A stretch of 64,000 bases of DNA from Aliiglaciecola lipolytica E3 (GCF_000314975.1 NZ_BAEN01000041.1:1-64000), one strand, 5' to 3'; positions 51,569 through 60,939 are shown, numbered from the stretch's first letter. The notes: generated by a model from the letters alone, not told the origin. Program-made: numbers and translations.

Positions 51569-53164
51569 TTAGTATGGGAAAGCTTTGCCGTCACTACGCG
51601 GATCCGTTGCAGCGGTTACTTTGCCACTTGGTGATCGCACGATCATACCGGCATGGCCCATCATTTCGTTGTTAGGTGCAACTATGGCTACATCGTGTCC
51701 TTTGCTTTGTAATGAATCTACAATTGAAGGATCGATATCTTCTTCAATTTTTAAGTTATGGGATTGATCACCCCAGGTTCGACCTAACAGCCAACGCGGC
51801 TCTTCGATAGCATGTTCTAATGATAAGTTTTGAAATACATGGCGACTAAAGATAGCCGCTTGGGTTTGCGGTTGGCCTTCGCCTCCCATAGTGCCGTAAC
51901 TAATGCGTCTGCCATCATGTAATTCTGCAAACGCAGGGTTCAACGTATGGAACGGCTTCAGTCCCGGTTTTAAAAATTGGTTTGATTGCGGATCTAAACT
52001 AAATGATGTGCCTCTGTTGTTCCAAACAATGCCTGTCGAATTTGACACTACGCCACTACCAAATTCCCAATATAAACTTTGAATGTAACTAACCATTCTT
52101 CCTGAGCTATCACATGCACCCATCCAGACAGTGTCACCTGACTTCGCTGCATGAGGCCATTGCATTGCTTTATTGATATCGATGTTACTTAGCAATTTGT
52201 CTATTTCGGATTCATTTAGCAGAGAATCCAACGATTTCGTTAATCTTGATTCATCCGTCACATATTGATTTCGCAGAATAAAAGCTTGTTTGGTGCATTC
52301 GACGAGTAAATGTACGAAGTCGTGTTCATTTACGGCAAGATGTTTGACTTTATCGAACAAAGCCAATATCAATAGTGAAGCGACACCTTGTGTAGGTGCA
52401 CCCAAGTTGTATAGCTTGCCTACTGAAATATCTACTTGTAACGGGTCTACGAATTTCGCTTGATAATCGATAAAGTCATTTGATCGAATAGGAGAACCAG
52501 CTTGCGCCAAATCGGCTGCTAAATCGTTTCCTATTTCGCCACGATAAAAATCATCTAAACCGTTTTCTGCAAGCTTAGTCAGGGTTGCTGCGAGTTTAGG
52601 AAGTTTAACGATTTTTCCTTTTTTAAGGGCTTTGCCTTTTATTAAAAACTGTTCAAACCCAGAATTATTATGCAATTCATCAAACGTTTTAAAGCTGGCA
52701 TCAGTAAGACTTTGGGTTACTTCTAAACCCCATTCTGCTTGCCCAATTGCAGTAGACAATAACTCTTGCAATGATTTGTTTGGTTGCCATTGTTGACTGA
52801 CTTCTAAAGCTTTCTGCCAACCGGAAACCGCGCCAGCCATTGTTAATGCGGCTTTACCTCCTCGAGAGGGAATGTCAGTTAAACCCTGATAAAAGTCCGA
52901 AGTGGCCAATTTAGCTGCGCTACCACTGGCGTCAATCGCTATGGGATCTTTACCCGGTTCGCTTATCAACCAAAATCCATCCCCACCTAAACCATTCATA
53001 TGAGGATAAACGACAGCAATAGAAGCAGCTGCTGCAACCATTGCCTCTATAGCCGTACCACCGGTGTCTAAAATATGTTGTCCTGCTTGCGCAGCAGCGT
53101 AATGTGGTGCAGTAAATCCCGTTGTTGTGGAATGATGTTCAAGACTTTGTACTTTATGTTTCAT
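51569..53164 (-). CDS. Gamma-glutamyltransferase-like hydrolase, HpxW type
   Basis: A 531-residue Ntn-hydrolase of the gamma-glutamyltransferase superfamily without a signal peptide: 'FTAPHYAAAQAGQHILDTGGTAIEAMVAAA', 'GGDGFWLI', the autocleavage and nucleophile Thr at 'KSGDTVWMGACDSSG', 'LYWEFGSGVVSNSTGIVWNNRG' and 'GTMGGEGQPQ'. The nearest known match by context is HpxW of Klebsiella, which hydrolyses oxamate to oxalate and ammonia. Cytoplasmic location and the D-T-V sequence around the nucleophile support HpxW rather than a periplasmic GGT. It overlaps the amidase by 4 bp. Confidence 0.8.
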   Translation of the reverse strand: MKHKVQSLEHHSTTTGFTAPHYAAAQAGQHILDTGGTAIEAMVAAAASIAVVYPHMNGLGGDGFWLISEPGKDPIAIDASGSAAKLATSDFYQGLTDIPSRGGKAALTMAGAVSGWQKALEVSQQWQPNKSLQELLSTAIGQAEWGLEVTQSLTDASFKTFDELHNNSGFEQFLIKGKALKKGKIVKLPKLAATLTKLAENGLDDFYRGEIGNDLAADLAQAGSPIRSNDFIDYQAKFVDPLQVDISVGKLYNLGAPTQGVASLLILALFDKVKHLAVNEHDFVHLLVECTKQAFILRNQYVTDESRLTKSLDSLLNESEIDKLLSNIDINKAMQWPHAAKSGDTVWMGACDSSGRMVSYIQSLYWEFGSGVVSNSTGIVWNNRGTSFSLDPQSNQFLKPGLKPFHTLNPAFAELHDGRRISYGTMGGEGQPQTQAAIFSRHVFQNLSLEHAIEEPRWLLGRTWGDQSHNLKIEEDIDPSIVDSLQSKGHDVAIVAPNNEMMGHAGMIVRSPSGKVTAATDPRSDGKAFPY

Positions 53165-54348
53165 TCAATATTTTCCATAAGCTGCTTGCCTAAAAATAAT
53201 AATTCTAAATCGCTATTTTTAGGGCCTATAATCGATACACCATACGCCGTATTTTTCTGTTGGAACAACGGCATATGCAGTTGAGGGCACCCAGTTAAAC
53301 CTGCAATGCAGGTGAATTGCATTAGTTTTTTTCTATATTCAGCAATCTCACGTGCCGAGGTATCTCGTCTTGGCGCGGGTCCCGGTGTCGTAGGTATTAC
53401 TATGTAGTGCTGCTGATTCAAAATTAATGACACTGTTTTGATTAAACGTTGCTGTTGTTCAATAGCCGCTAATTCGTCGTTTGCTGACAATGTCGAACAC
53501 CACTGAAAGCGCTGTTGAATGTCATCAGCGAACCTAGGTTGAGTGTTTTTTATCCAGTCACCATGAGTTTGCCAGATTTCTCGGCCTTGCAACACTCTAA
53601 ATGCATCAGATGCGTCTTTTAATAATTCAGACGTAACAGCCAGGCTACTTTGCCAATTTTTATCAAATTTAGAATCTAACCAAGTATACAATTCATTCTT
53701 AAATTCGCATGATTCAACCAAATTGTTTAATACGAGTGGTTGCGCAGCCATAAAATGTTTTTCAACTGACTTTGGAAGTAAAAATTTCCCAATTTCAACC
53801 GCATCTTCTATGTTATTTGTTATCCAACCGGCGGTATCGAAAGAGGGGGCTAATGGCACAACATCTTTTAGTGAAATCAATCCATGACTTGGTCTAAAAC
53901 CAACTAAACCGTTGTAACTAGCGGGTATTCTTATCGAACCACCGGTATCAGTTCCTAAGCCGATTCTGGCTAATTTACGCCCAACAGCCACAGCGGAACC
54001 GCTAGAAGAACCACCACAAATACGTTCATTATCCAGACAATTAACTAATGCTGGGTAATGGATATTTTGCCCGTTAAGGCTATATGCCAATTCATCCGTT
54101 ATGGTTTTACCCACGTATTGAACACCAGCATCTAGTAAACGACTAACTGTCTCGGATGTCTTTGTCGGCAGCGGATGGCTGTCAGCCCAATCTGGATTTC
54201 CTGCTGATGTGACAATGCCGTCAATATGAAACAAATCTTTCACTGCCAAAGTCCAACCTTTAAGAGGCTGTGGAGCTTTGGTGTTGGATACGTTGTTTAT
54301 ATTTAAATTAACGGGTAAAACGAATGGCGAGTTAAATGAAGAATTCAT
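53161..54348 (-). CDS. Amidase-signature family hydrolase (HpxY-like)
   Basis: A 395-residue amidase with the Ser-Ser-Lys triad: Lys in 'LAVKDLFHIDG', Ser in 'ICGGSSSGSAVAVG', Ser in 'LGTDTGGSIRIPASYNGLVGFRPS'. In Klebsiella hpx clusters an amidase of this family (HpxY, with small partner HpxX) is proposed to act on oxalurate, upstream of HpxW. Here it overlaps the HpxW-like gene by 4 bp but no HpxX-like small gene is present. It is the first structural gene after the RpiR regulator. AtzF/allophanate hydrolase-like activity is an alternative. Confidence 0.83.
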   Translation of the reverse strand: MNSSFNSPFVLPVNLNINNVSNTKAPQPLKGWTLAVKDLFHIDGIVTSAGNPDWADSHPLPTKTSETVSRLLDAGVQYVGKTITDELAYSLNGQNIHYPALVNCLDNERICGGSSSGSAVAVGRKLARIGLGTDTGGSIRIPASYNGLVGFRPSHGLISLKDVVPLAPSFDTAGWITNNIEDAVEIGKFLLPKSVEKHFMAAQPLVLNNLVESCEFKNELYTWLDSKFDKNWQSSLAVTSELLKDASDAFRVLQGREIWQTHGDWIKNTQPRFADDIQQRFQWCSTLSANDELAAIEQQQRLIKTVSLILNQQHYIVIPTTPGPAPRRDTSAREIAEYRKKLMQFTCIAGLTGCPQLHMPLFQQKNTAYGVSIIGPKNSDLELLFLGKQLMENIE

Positions 54349-54377
54349 GTAACCAAACTTTATTAATCATTTTATTA

Positions 54378-54417
54378 TGAAACAACTGTTTCACTCAATA
54401 GTCAAGAGAAACAGTTG
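54378..54417. promoter_or_regulatory. Palindrome plus inverted half-site before the amidase (RpiR operator candidate)
   Basis: TGAAACAACTGTTTCA (54378-54393) is a 6-4-6 palindrome. Its right arm region caactgtttc recurs inverted as gaaacagttg at 54408-54417. The site lies 30 bp before the amidase start and 14 bp after the regulator stop, and TGAAA...TTTCA-type sites are common for RpiR-family regulators. It would allow separate control of the structural genes. Confidence 0.55.
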
Positions 54418-54430
54418 AATAAAGCATTTT

Positions 54431-55243
54431 TTATTCTAATTCATCCAACTCTTTGTACATATTTGATATGGCATCAATACGATTTAGTTTAGAATATTTT
54501 TCTGAATTAAGAATTTGGTTACAAATAACAGAGATGACACTCATGGGCGCTGAATAACTATCAAGAGGTAATTCTTGGCCTAATTGACAAATAAACAACT
54601 GATTGACTTCATCTTTATATATTTGCGCCGATGGATCAGCCATTAGTACTAGCTGCTCTTTCGGTATCAATTTTATTAACTTCTCGACAATTTTTGGTCT
54701 CCGACGAAAAGCAATGATAATAACTAATTCATCTGCTGAAATATCTTCAACTTCCTCTGCTAATGTTTGCCCTGGAAGCGGTAATAACCTGACTTTACCT
54801 CTCACTTGTAATAGTTGCTGACGAAAATGTAAGGCTACAGGGTAGCTGTTTCGAAAACCAATTAAGGTTATGCGAGAGGCCTGTGAGATGGATTCGACCA
54901 ATTGGGTTATATCATCTGGTTTGACATTCTCCCAGGTTTGCCGAATACGTTCTAACTCTTGAGTAATGTAATCATTATTTTTATGTGTTACCGCTAAAGG
55001 CATGCCTGCACTTCGTGCTGCACGCATTTGATCTTTAACTTGTTGAAGATTTTTATAACCTAACTGTCTGAAGAAACGGCTTACAGTCGCTTTAGAGGTT
55101 AGTGTAATTTCAGCAATTTCGGCGACTGAAAGATTTAACACATCCGCAGGATTTTGTTGAAGATAATTTGCAATTTTCCGCCCATTTGGAGAAAGCTGCT
55201 GGTAAGATTGGGTAATCAACGTTACAAATTTAGATTTTGGCAA
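54431..55243 (-). CDS. RpiR/MurR-family transcriptional regulator
   Basis: A 270-residue regulator with an N-terminal RpiR HTH ('LSPNGRKIANYLQQNPADVLNLSVAEIAEITLTSKATVSRFFRQLGY') and a C-terminal SIS sugar/phosphate-isomerase-like domain ('RITLIGFRNSYPVALHFRQQL'). The start appears to be a TTG at 55243 and the Shine-Dalgarno is weak. It leads the unit amidase-HpxW-TSUP-aminotransferase-allantoate amidohydrolase and very likely controls it; the ligand would be a pathway intermediate. An operator candidate lies at 54378-54417. Confidence 0.88.
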   Translation of the reverse strand: MPKSKFVTLITQSYQQLSPNGRKIANYLQQNPADVLNLSVAEIAEITLTSKATVSRFFRQLGYKNLQQVKDQMRAARSAGMPLAVTHKNNDYITQELERIRQTWENVKPDDITQLVESISQASRITLIGFRNSYPVALHFRQQLLQVRGKVRLLPLPGQTLAEEVEDISADELVIIIAFRRRPKIVEKLIKLIPKEQLVLMADPSAQIYKDEVNQLFICQLGQELPLDSYSAPMSVISVICNQILNSEKYSKLNRIDAISNMYKELDELE

Positions 55244-55345
55244 ACCGTAAGTTCCACAATATTGAGAGTGTCCTTAGTTAGTGTAACGAAAAGCGCGTAT
55301 TCTACAAAGTCTAAACAATTTAAATGATGGATAATCAAATTATAT

Positions 55346-56065
55346 ATGCTTAGTGGATTTAACAAGTCTAGCAAAGTTGTCGTATTAACTGGGGCAGGGA
55401 TCTCGGCTGAATCAGGATTGAAAACATTCAGAGATAATAACGGCTTATGGGAAAACCATCGTGTTGAGGATGTCGCGACTCCAGAGGCTTTCGAACGCAA
55501 TCCAGATGTGGTTTATCGTTTCTATAATCAACGTAGAGCACAACTACAATCACCAGACGTGAAACCGAACGCAGGACATTATGCGCTGGCGAAATTGGAA
55601 GAATATTTAGAAGATAACTTTTTATTAATTACTCAAAACGTGGATAATTTGCATGAGCGTGCAGGTTCAAAACGAGTTTTACATATGCACGGAGAATTAT
55701 TAAGTCATCGCTGCCTGAGTAGTCAGATTGTTAAATCAACAACAGAAGATTATGACGAAAAAAGCCATTGTGATTGTTGTGATAATCCCAGCATGATAAG
55801 ACCTAATATTGTATGGTTTGGCGAAATGCCGATGTTTATGGATGAAATTAGTGAAGCACTTGCCAATGCAGATATATTTATTTCTGCGGGTACTTCAGGA
55901 AACGTGTATCCTGCAGCAGGTTTTGTGCAACAAGCCGGATTGTATGGCGCACATTGTGTGGAGCTTAACTTAGAACCGAGCCAAGGGTTTAGTGCTTTTT
56001 CAGAAAGTCATTATGGACCCGCAACGCAGGTCATCCCTAATTTTATAGAGTCACTAATCAAATAA
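55346..56065 (+). CDS. cobB: NAD-dependent protein deacylase, Sir2 family
   Basis: Removes acyl groups from lysines using NAD+. The 239-residue protein has '[24 protein letters not shown]' (NAD site), '[13 protein letters not shown]', the catalytic His in 'LHMHGEL', zinc Cys in 'SHRCLSSQ' and 'HCDCCDNP', and 'NIVWFGEMP'. The Tyr and Arg in '[13 protein letters not shown]' are the residues that bind succinyl and malonyl groups in the CobB/SIRT5 class, so desuccinylase activity is likely. The stop overlaps the start of the next gene (taATG). Confidence 0.94.
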   Translation: MLSGFNKSSKVVVLTGAGISAESGLKTFRDNNGLWENHRVEDVATPEAFERNPDVVYRFYNQRRAQLQSPDVKPNAGHYALAKLEEYLEDNFLLITQNVDNLHERAGSKRVLHMHGELLSHRCLSSQIVKSTTEDYDEKSHCDCCDNPSMIRPNIVWFGEMPMFMDEISEALANADIFISAGTSGNVYPAAGFVQQAGLYGAHCVELNLEPSQGFSAFSESHYGPATQVIPNFIESLIK

Positions 56066-56721
56066 TGTATTTCCCAGATTTAACCTCCTATTGGATCGAA
56101 TTTGCTGCAATTGCAACACTACACTTTTTTGCAGTTGCCAGTCCTGGGCCTGATTTCGCTGTTGTTTTGAAACAAAGTATCAGTTACGGCAGACGTTCAG
56201 CCATGTACACAAGTGTTGGCGTGGGGGCGGGGATACTTGTGCATGTCGCATATTCTCTGCTGGGAATTGGAATTTTGATTAAAACAACACCTTGGTTGTT
56301 TCAGGTTTTTGCTTACGCCGCTGCAGCATACTTAGCATATTTAGGGTGGGGAGCCATTCGAAGTAAACCACAGCCGATTAATATAGACGAAGTAGAAAAA
56401 ACTAACAGATCACCTGACGCTGCGATAACTAATAAAAAGTCGTTTTTAATTGGGTTTGTCACTAATGGGCTAAATCCTAAAGCGACTTTGTTTTTCTTGA
56501 CCGTGTTTGCAGTTGCCGTATCGCCACAAACACCAATTCAAGTCAAATTGATATACGGAATTTACTTAGCGATAGCTACCGGATTATGGTTCTGTTTTTT
56601 GTCGTATTTAATGGGCGGCACTAAATTGCGCTCACTGCTGCAACGTCACGGCTATATCTTCGATCGCATCATGGGAGTGATTTTGATTTTATTAGCTGCC
56701 AACCTTATTTTTAATACCTAA
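56065..56721 (+). CDS. LysE/RhtB family amino-acid exporter
   Basis: A 218-residue inner-membrane protein with six helices: 'HFFAVASPGPDFAVVLKQSISYGRRSAMYTSVGVGAGILVHVAYSLLGIG' is the LysE/RhtB signature, followed by 'NGLNPKATLFFLTVFAVAVSP' and a C-terminal helix. Members export amino acids such as threonine, homoserine or lysine; the specificity is not predictable. Its ATG overlaps the cobB stop by one base, and the next membrane protein starts 20 bp later. Confidence 0.92.
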   Translation: MYFPDLTSYWIEFAAIATLHFFAVASPGPDFAVVLKQSISYGRRSAMYTSVGVGAGILVHVAYSLLGIGILIKTTPWLFQVFAYAAAAYLAYLGWGAIRSKPQPINIDEVEKTNRSPDAAITNKKSFLIGFVTNGLNPKATLFFLTVFAVAVSPQTPIQVKLIYGIYLAIATGLWFCFLSYLMGGTKLRSLLQRHGYIFDRIMGVILILLAANLIFNT

Positions 56722-56740
56722 ATTAACGAACGAATTATTC

Positions 56741-57484
56741 ATGTTGAAACCAATAAAAAAACCTTATTCTGATCTTATTCAGAAAAATTTAGCGGGCGAA
56801 TATAATTTTGATCTAAAAGTCATTTTGGCGAAGGGATTTGAAAACACAACTTCAAGCATTTGGATCTTCTTTCAAATGATATTTGTGGTGTTTGGAATAA
56901 GTTTAGTAATTGCGACGATTTATATTAAATTTCAGGGCATTCAGACGATGGAACAGTTTACGCAAAGCCATTTGATGACGTTAGACTTAGTCATTCAATT
57001 GGTTATTGCTCCGTTCACAGCTGCCATGATGTTACAAGGTGCTAATTCACATATTAAACGATTAGCCAATGTTAGGTTTCTATTTTCAACCTTACCGCAG
57101 GCGTTACCTATTTGTGTCGTAACTGGCTTTATACTATTACTCACAAAAATCGGAATGACTTTATTTATTTTACCTGGATTGTATTTAATGATCGCTACCA
57201 GCTTTGCTGTATTGTTGGTTGCTGATAAACGACTTACGCCAATAGATGCCATAATTTTGTCTGTAAAAATGGTTAATCGATATTTGTTTCCTTTTACCAT
57301 TTTATATTTCTTGTTCTTAATTTTATTGATCTTATCAATTGTTTCGTTTGGGATAGGTTTGCTACTCCTCATACCCTTCTATTATAATGTAAATGGTATG
57401 TTATACAGTGAACTTTTTGGTTACGGCAGTGCTGATGAGACACTACAACCGGATTCTGCTGGAGATAGTACTTTTGATGCATAA
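56741..57484 (+). CDS. Multi-span membrane protein encoded next to bax
   Basis: A 247-residue protein with about six hydrophobic helices ('IWIFFQMIFVVFGISLVIATIYI', 'LVIQLVIAPFTAAMMLQGA', 'ALPICVVTGFILLLTKIGMTLFILPGLYLMIAT', 'YLFPFTILYFLFLILLILSIVSFGIGLLLLIPF'). Equivalent proteins in related bacteria stand directly before bax, and here the end overlaps bax by 8 bp, so the pair is probably co-translated. The pattern resembles small membrane families such as YciC-like ones; the function is unknown. Confidence 0.82.
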   Translation: MLKPIKKPYSDLIQKNLAGEYNFDLKVILAKGFENTTSSIWIFFQMIFVVFGISLVIATIYIKFQGIQTMEQFTQSHLMTLDLVIQLVIAPFTAAMMLQGANSHIKRLANVRFLFSTLPQALPICVVTGFILLLTKIGMTLFILPGLYLMIATSFAVLLVADKRLTPIDAIILSVKMVNRYLFPFTILYFLFLILLILSIVSFGIGLLLLIPFYYNVNGMLYSELFGYGSADETLQPDSAGDSTFDA

Positions 57485-58286
57485 TGTAGACTTTCCAACA
57501 CCCAAGCGCATTGTTTACTTAGCTATAATTTGGATTTTTGGAGCTGTGGTATTAAGTTACCCATTTTTATTCCCCCCCAAAGAGATCGACCTTTTTGATG
57601 AGGCAAATATTGCACCTTATATAGAGCAGGAAATGCCTAACTTTGCTGAAATTGAATCCATCGTGGATAGAAAGAAGGCATTTTTTGATTATCTATTACC
57701 AGCAATTAATCATCACAATAAAGTTATCTTACAAAAACGCGAGTTTCTAAATGAAATCCGTGATGTGATTAACCAAGACCAACCATTTTCTTCCTTACAG
57801 CAAAAAAGGTTAGACGCGCTTATTGAAGAGTACCGTATTGATCCTGATGAAGATTTAGTTGCGATGATTGCGCGATTAATGCGTCGTGTAGATATTATTC
57901 CGGTTGAATTAGTATTAATGCAAGCTGCTAATGAATCTGCTTGGGGGACATCTCGATTTGCTCAGAAAGGTTATAATTTTTTTGGGCTTTGGTGTTTTAA
58001 AAAAGGTTGTGGTTTTGTGCCTAAACGCCGTAACGACGACGCTGCTCACGAAGTGGCAAAATTCAGAAGTTTAGATCATGCGGTTGGAACATATTTTCGC
58101 AATATAAATCGTCATTATGCCTATGCTGAATTACGTCAAATTAGGCTTAACCTGCGAAACAGTGACAGTAAGATTACAGCTGAAAAGCTAGCCAAGGGTC
58201 TAAAAAGTTACTCTGAGCGGGGAGAAGATTACATTGAAGAACTAATAAGTATGATCCGCTTTAATAGGAAATTTATGTCGTTATGA
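57477..58286 (+). CDS. Bax-type glucosaminidase-domain protein
   Basis: I start at the ATG at 57477 (269 residues), which follows a GGAG and overlaps the previous gene; the longer frame to 57393 runs through it. A membrane helix near the N-terminus ('IVYLAIIWIFGAVVLSYPFLF') anchors the protein, then a helical spacer ('FDYLLPAINHHNKVILQKREFL') and a C-terminal glucosaminidase/FlgJ-like domain ('IIPVELVLMQAANESAWGTSRFAQKGYNFFGLWCF', with the catalytic Glu). It probably cuts peptidoglycan glycan strands in the periplasm. It overlaps the next gene by 4 bp. Confidence 0.88.
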   Translation: MHNVDFPTPKRIVYLAIIWIFGAVVLSYPFLFPPKEIDLFDEANIAPYIEQEMPNFAEIESIVDRKKAFFDYLLPAINHHNKVILQKREFLNEIRDVINQDQPFSSLQQKRLDALIEEYRIDPDEDLVAMIARLMRRVDIIPVELVLMQAANESAWGTSRFAQKGYNFFGLWCFKKGCGFVPKRRNDDAAHEVAKFRSLDHAVGTYFRNINRHYAYAELRQIRLNLRNSDSKITAEKLAKGLKSYSERGEDYIEELISMIRFNRKFMSL

Positions 58287-58912
58287 AAAAGATTTTAACC
58301 GGTGTTTTTGTGTGGAGTCTTAGCCATTTTGTAGTCGCTGAAACTTTATCGGTGGATTACGCCAGCTTTTATAGTCACCTTGCCAAAATAGATAATGACG
58401 ATACGCCAGCATTGCAATTTGCATTTGGTTTTAAGAATATAACAGATGGTAGTTTATGCGAAATTACCGCGGCGAAGATTGTGACCCAAAAAGTGACTTT
58501 ACCCGTTACAGTTACAACCGAAAATCGTTTTTTATTGCCGACTGAAAAAGCCTTAAAACAAGCTCGAGCAACAGTTGAGTTAGACATCAAACAACCGACT
58601 AACCAATGTGATATGTCAGTACAATTAGAAACCAAAAGTGAATATCTGAAGAATCACTATAGTCATCATGAAATACAAGATATATATCATCAATACAATG
58701 TGTTTTTTGATGATATGGGAGGCTTTTTGTCGTTTATGATGCCTTCGGTAACTGGATTGAAATTCTATTTTGAAGCGTTAGAAAGAGATTCTGTGCCATC
58801 AGAACTATACATAGATAAGCAGCATGTGGTGTTAACAGAAACATGGATAGAGCAGGGCAAACAGATAGATTTTTCTGAAGCCCCATATCGAATTACCGCG
58901 ACGACTAACTAG
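58283..58912 (+). CDS. DUF2987 family periplasmic protein
   Basis: A 209-residue protein with a signal peptide ('KKILTGVFVWSLSHFVVAET'). The body matches the DUF2987 pattern known from Alteromonadales and Vibrionales: 'LSVDYASFYSHLAKI', 'ALQFAFGFKN', 'SLCEITAAKIVTQ', 'LPTEKALKQARATVELDI'. The function is unknown; it overlaps bax by 4 bp, so a role in the envelope together with Bax is likely. It is the last gene of the cobB-to-DUF2987 run. Confidence 0.85.
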   Translation: MKKILTGVFVWSLSHFVVAETLSVDYASFYSHLAKIDNDDTPALQFAFGFKNITDGSLCEITAAKIVTQKVTLPVTVTTENRFLLPTEKALKQARATVELDIKQPTNQCDMSVQLETKSEYLKNHYSHHEIQDIYHQYNVFFDDMGGFLSFMMPSVTGLKFYFEALERDSVPSELYIDKQHVVLTETWIEQGKQIDFSEAPYRITATTN

Positions 58913-58944
58913 AGAAAAGTTGGTCTTTGGTGAGGTTTTTGAGT

Positions 58945-60018
58945 TTAATCTAGGCGCAATTGATATTTAATTTGCGCCGCAACTCTATTCACACTTTGAC
59001 GCCCCTCTTCAATAAGCTCTGCAGCGCGATGAAACTCCATAATACCGAAGTCGCGTAACTGCGGCTCGATTAAAATATCGGGAGGATCGCCCGCTAATCG
59101 AGAACGCGTCACTCTTGCTTGTAAAATGTCTAATGAACTAGACATGACGCCCAACATACTGGGCGTTGAATCTGTTAACTTCACATGATTTATTTCTTTT
59201 TCGACAACCGCTTGTTCAACAATTTCTTCAATTTTAGTCATGCTTTCATCAACATTTTCACTACTGTTGGCAGACTCATTGGGTATTTCATTCGCAGGTG
59301 TTTCTAGATTATCAATATCTTCTAAGGACTCAAGTTCACTTTGCTCAATATCGTCTTTTTTGAAACGACCACTGAATATGCGCTGCATAAAAGACTGACT
59401 TTTATTAAAAAATTCATTGGTTCGCTTTTGATTATTCTCGTGCTCCATTTGGCTACTTGCTTGCACTTCGGGCCGAAAGTCAGCACTTAGATTAACCGCA
59501 AATACAAAATCTGCACCTAATTGACGACATAAATTAACCGGCACCGGATTAACCACAGCGCCATCTACAAGCCAACGACCATTATGGGCGATAGGGGGGA
59601 ATAGTGCGGGAATAGCGCATGAGGCTCTTACCGCTTCGGCAATGGGGCCTTGAGTAAAGGATACTTCTTTACCACTATATAAATCGGTGGCGACAGCACC
59701 AAATGATTTAGACAGGTGTTCAAAATCTTTTTCACAAAAATTATCTTCAAGGGCTTTAAAAACTTTGATTCCGCTGGCCAATCCACCTTTTCGAAAACCC
59801 ACGCCCATTAACCCTAATACTTGCCATTCGGTTAGTGAACTCGCCCAAACTGCTAGCGGATCTAATTTATTGCTTGCATATGCTGCTCCCACGTAAGCAC
59901 CAATTGAACAGCCAGCAACCACATCAATTTTTATCCCGAGTTCTTCTAAAGCTTGAATGATTCCGATATGTGCCCAGCCTCTGGCGGCACCGCTACCAAG
60001 CGCTAATCCGATTTTCAT
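58945..60018 (-). CDS. rssA: Patatin-like phospholipase, RssA type
   Basis: A 357-residue protein with the patatin lipase core: oxyanion loop 'GLALGSGAARGWAHIGIIQALEEL', nucleophile Ser38 in 'VVAGCSIGAYVGAAYAS' (G-x-S-x-G), and the Asp in 'RWLVDGAVVNPVPV'. E. coli RssA has about 300 residues; the extra length comes from an acidic, low-complexity insert at about residues 200-275 ('IEQSELESLEDIDNLE...'). The function is uncertain even in E. coli. It follows ttcA by 15 bp. Confidence 0.9.
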   Translation of the reverse strand: MKIGLALGSGAARGWAHIGIIQALEELGIKIDVVAGCSIGAYVGAAYASNKLDPLAVWASSLTEWQVLGLMGVGFRKGGLASGIKVFKALEDNFCEKDFEHLSKSFGAVATDLYSGKEVSFTQGPIAEAVRASCAIPALFPPIAHNGRWLVDGAVVNPVPVNLCRQLGADFVFAVNLSADFRPEVQASSQMEHENNQKRTNEFFNKSQSFMQRIFSGRFKKDDIEQSELESLEDIDNLETPANEIPNESANSSENVDESMTKIEEIVEQAVVEKEINHVKLTDSTPSMLGVMSSSLDILQARVTRSRLAGDPPDILIEPQLRDFGIMEFHRAAELIEEGRQSVNRVAAQIKYQLRLD

Positions 60019-60033
60019 ATATTGAAATGATCC

Positions 60034-60939
60034 TTAACTAATATTAATTATTTTAACACTGTTGTCAGTAGTCACTTTGGAAACTGAAAAGTCTTCTTGA
60101 TCAAATCCAATATCGCCGTTTAAAAACGGCTCATCTTGTGTTTTTAGATTATTAAAATCAAATAGTTCATTGTCTGCCAAATGAGAAGGAACTACATTTT
60201 GCATGGCTCTAAACATGCTCTCTATTCTGCCTGGAAAACGTTTGTTCCAGTCGGTCAACATATTTTTGATGACTTTGCGTTGCAAGTTTTCCTGTGAACC
60301 ACATAAGTTGCAGGGAATAATTGGAAATTCAAGCAGGTCAGAATATTGGCTAATTTCCTGTTCTGCACAATATGCTAAAGGACGGATCACCACTTGCTTG
60401 CCATCGTCACTAACGAGTTTAGGCGGCATTGATTTTAAGCGACCACCATAGAACATATTCAAAAACAGGGTTTCTAGCATATCATCTCGATGATGTCCCA
60501 ATGCGATTTTTGTCGCTCCTAAACGTGTAGCGGTTTTGTATAAAATTCCGCGGCGTAACCGCGAGCACAATGAACAGGTTGTTTTACCTTCAGGAACTTT
60601 TTCTTTTACTATGGAGTAAGTGTCTTCTGTCACTATTTCATAGGGGACCTGTAGACTGTCTAAATAAGTAGGTAAAACATCTGCTGGAAATCCCGGTTGT
60701 TTTTGATCTAAATTGACTGCAATAATTTCGAAGTTGATAGGCGCGATATTTTTGAGGTAAATGAGAATATCCAACATGGTATAGCTATCTTTTCCACCAG
60801 ATAAACACACCATGACCTTATCACCGTCCTCGATCATGTTAAAATCGGCGATCGCTTTACCTACGTTTCTTCGTAAGCGCTTCTGCAGCTTATTAAAACT
60901 GTATCGTTTGTTCTGGGGCAGTGATTCAAGCTTACTCAT
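60034..60939 (-). CDS. ttcA: tRNA 2-thiocytidine biosynthesis protein TtcA
   Basis: Thiolates cytidine 32 in some tRNAs with an iron-sulfur cluster and ATP. The 301-residue protein has the PP-loop '[20 protein letters not shown]', and the cluster Cys motifs '[15 protein letters not shown]' and '[16 protein letters not shown]'. '[28 protein letters not shown]' is the usual family motif. It stands between uspE and rssA; the E. coli order ttcA-uspE-fnr is the same. Confidence 0.96.
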   Translation of the reverse strand: MSKLESLPQNKRYSFNKLQKRLRRNVGKAIADFNMIEDGDKVMVCLSGGKDSYTMLDILIYLKNIAPINFEIIAVNLDQKQPGFPADVLPTYLDSLQVPYEIVTEDTYSIVKEKVPEGKTTCSLCSRLRRGILYKTATRLGATKIALGHHRDDMLETLFLNMFYGGRLKSMPPKLVSDDGKQVVIRPLAYCAEQEISQYSDLLEFPIIPCNLCGSQENLQRKVIKNMLTDWNKRFPGRIESMFRAMQNVVPSHLADNELFDFNNLKTQDEPFLNGDIGFDQEDFSVSKVTTDNSVKIINIS

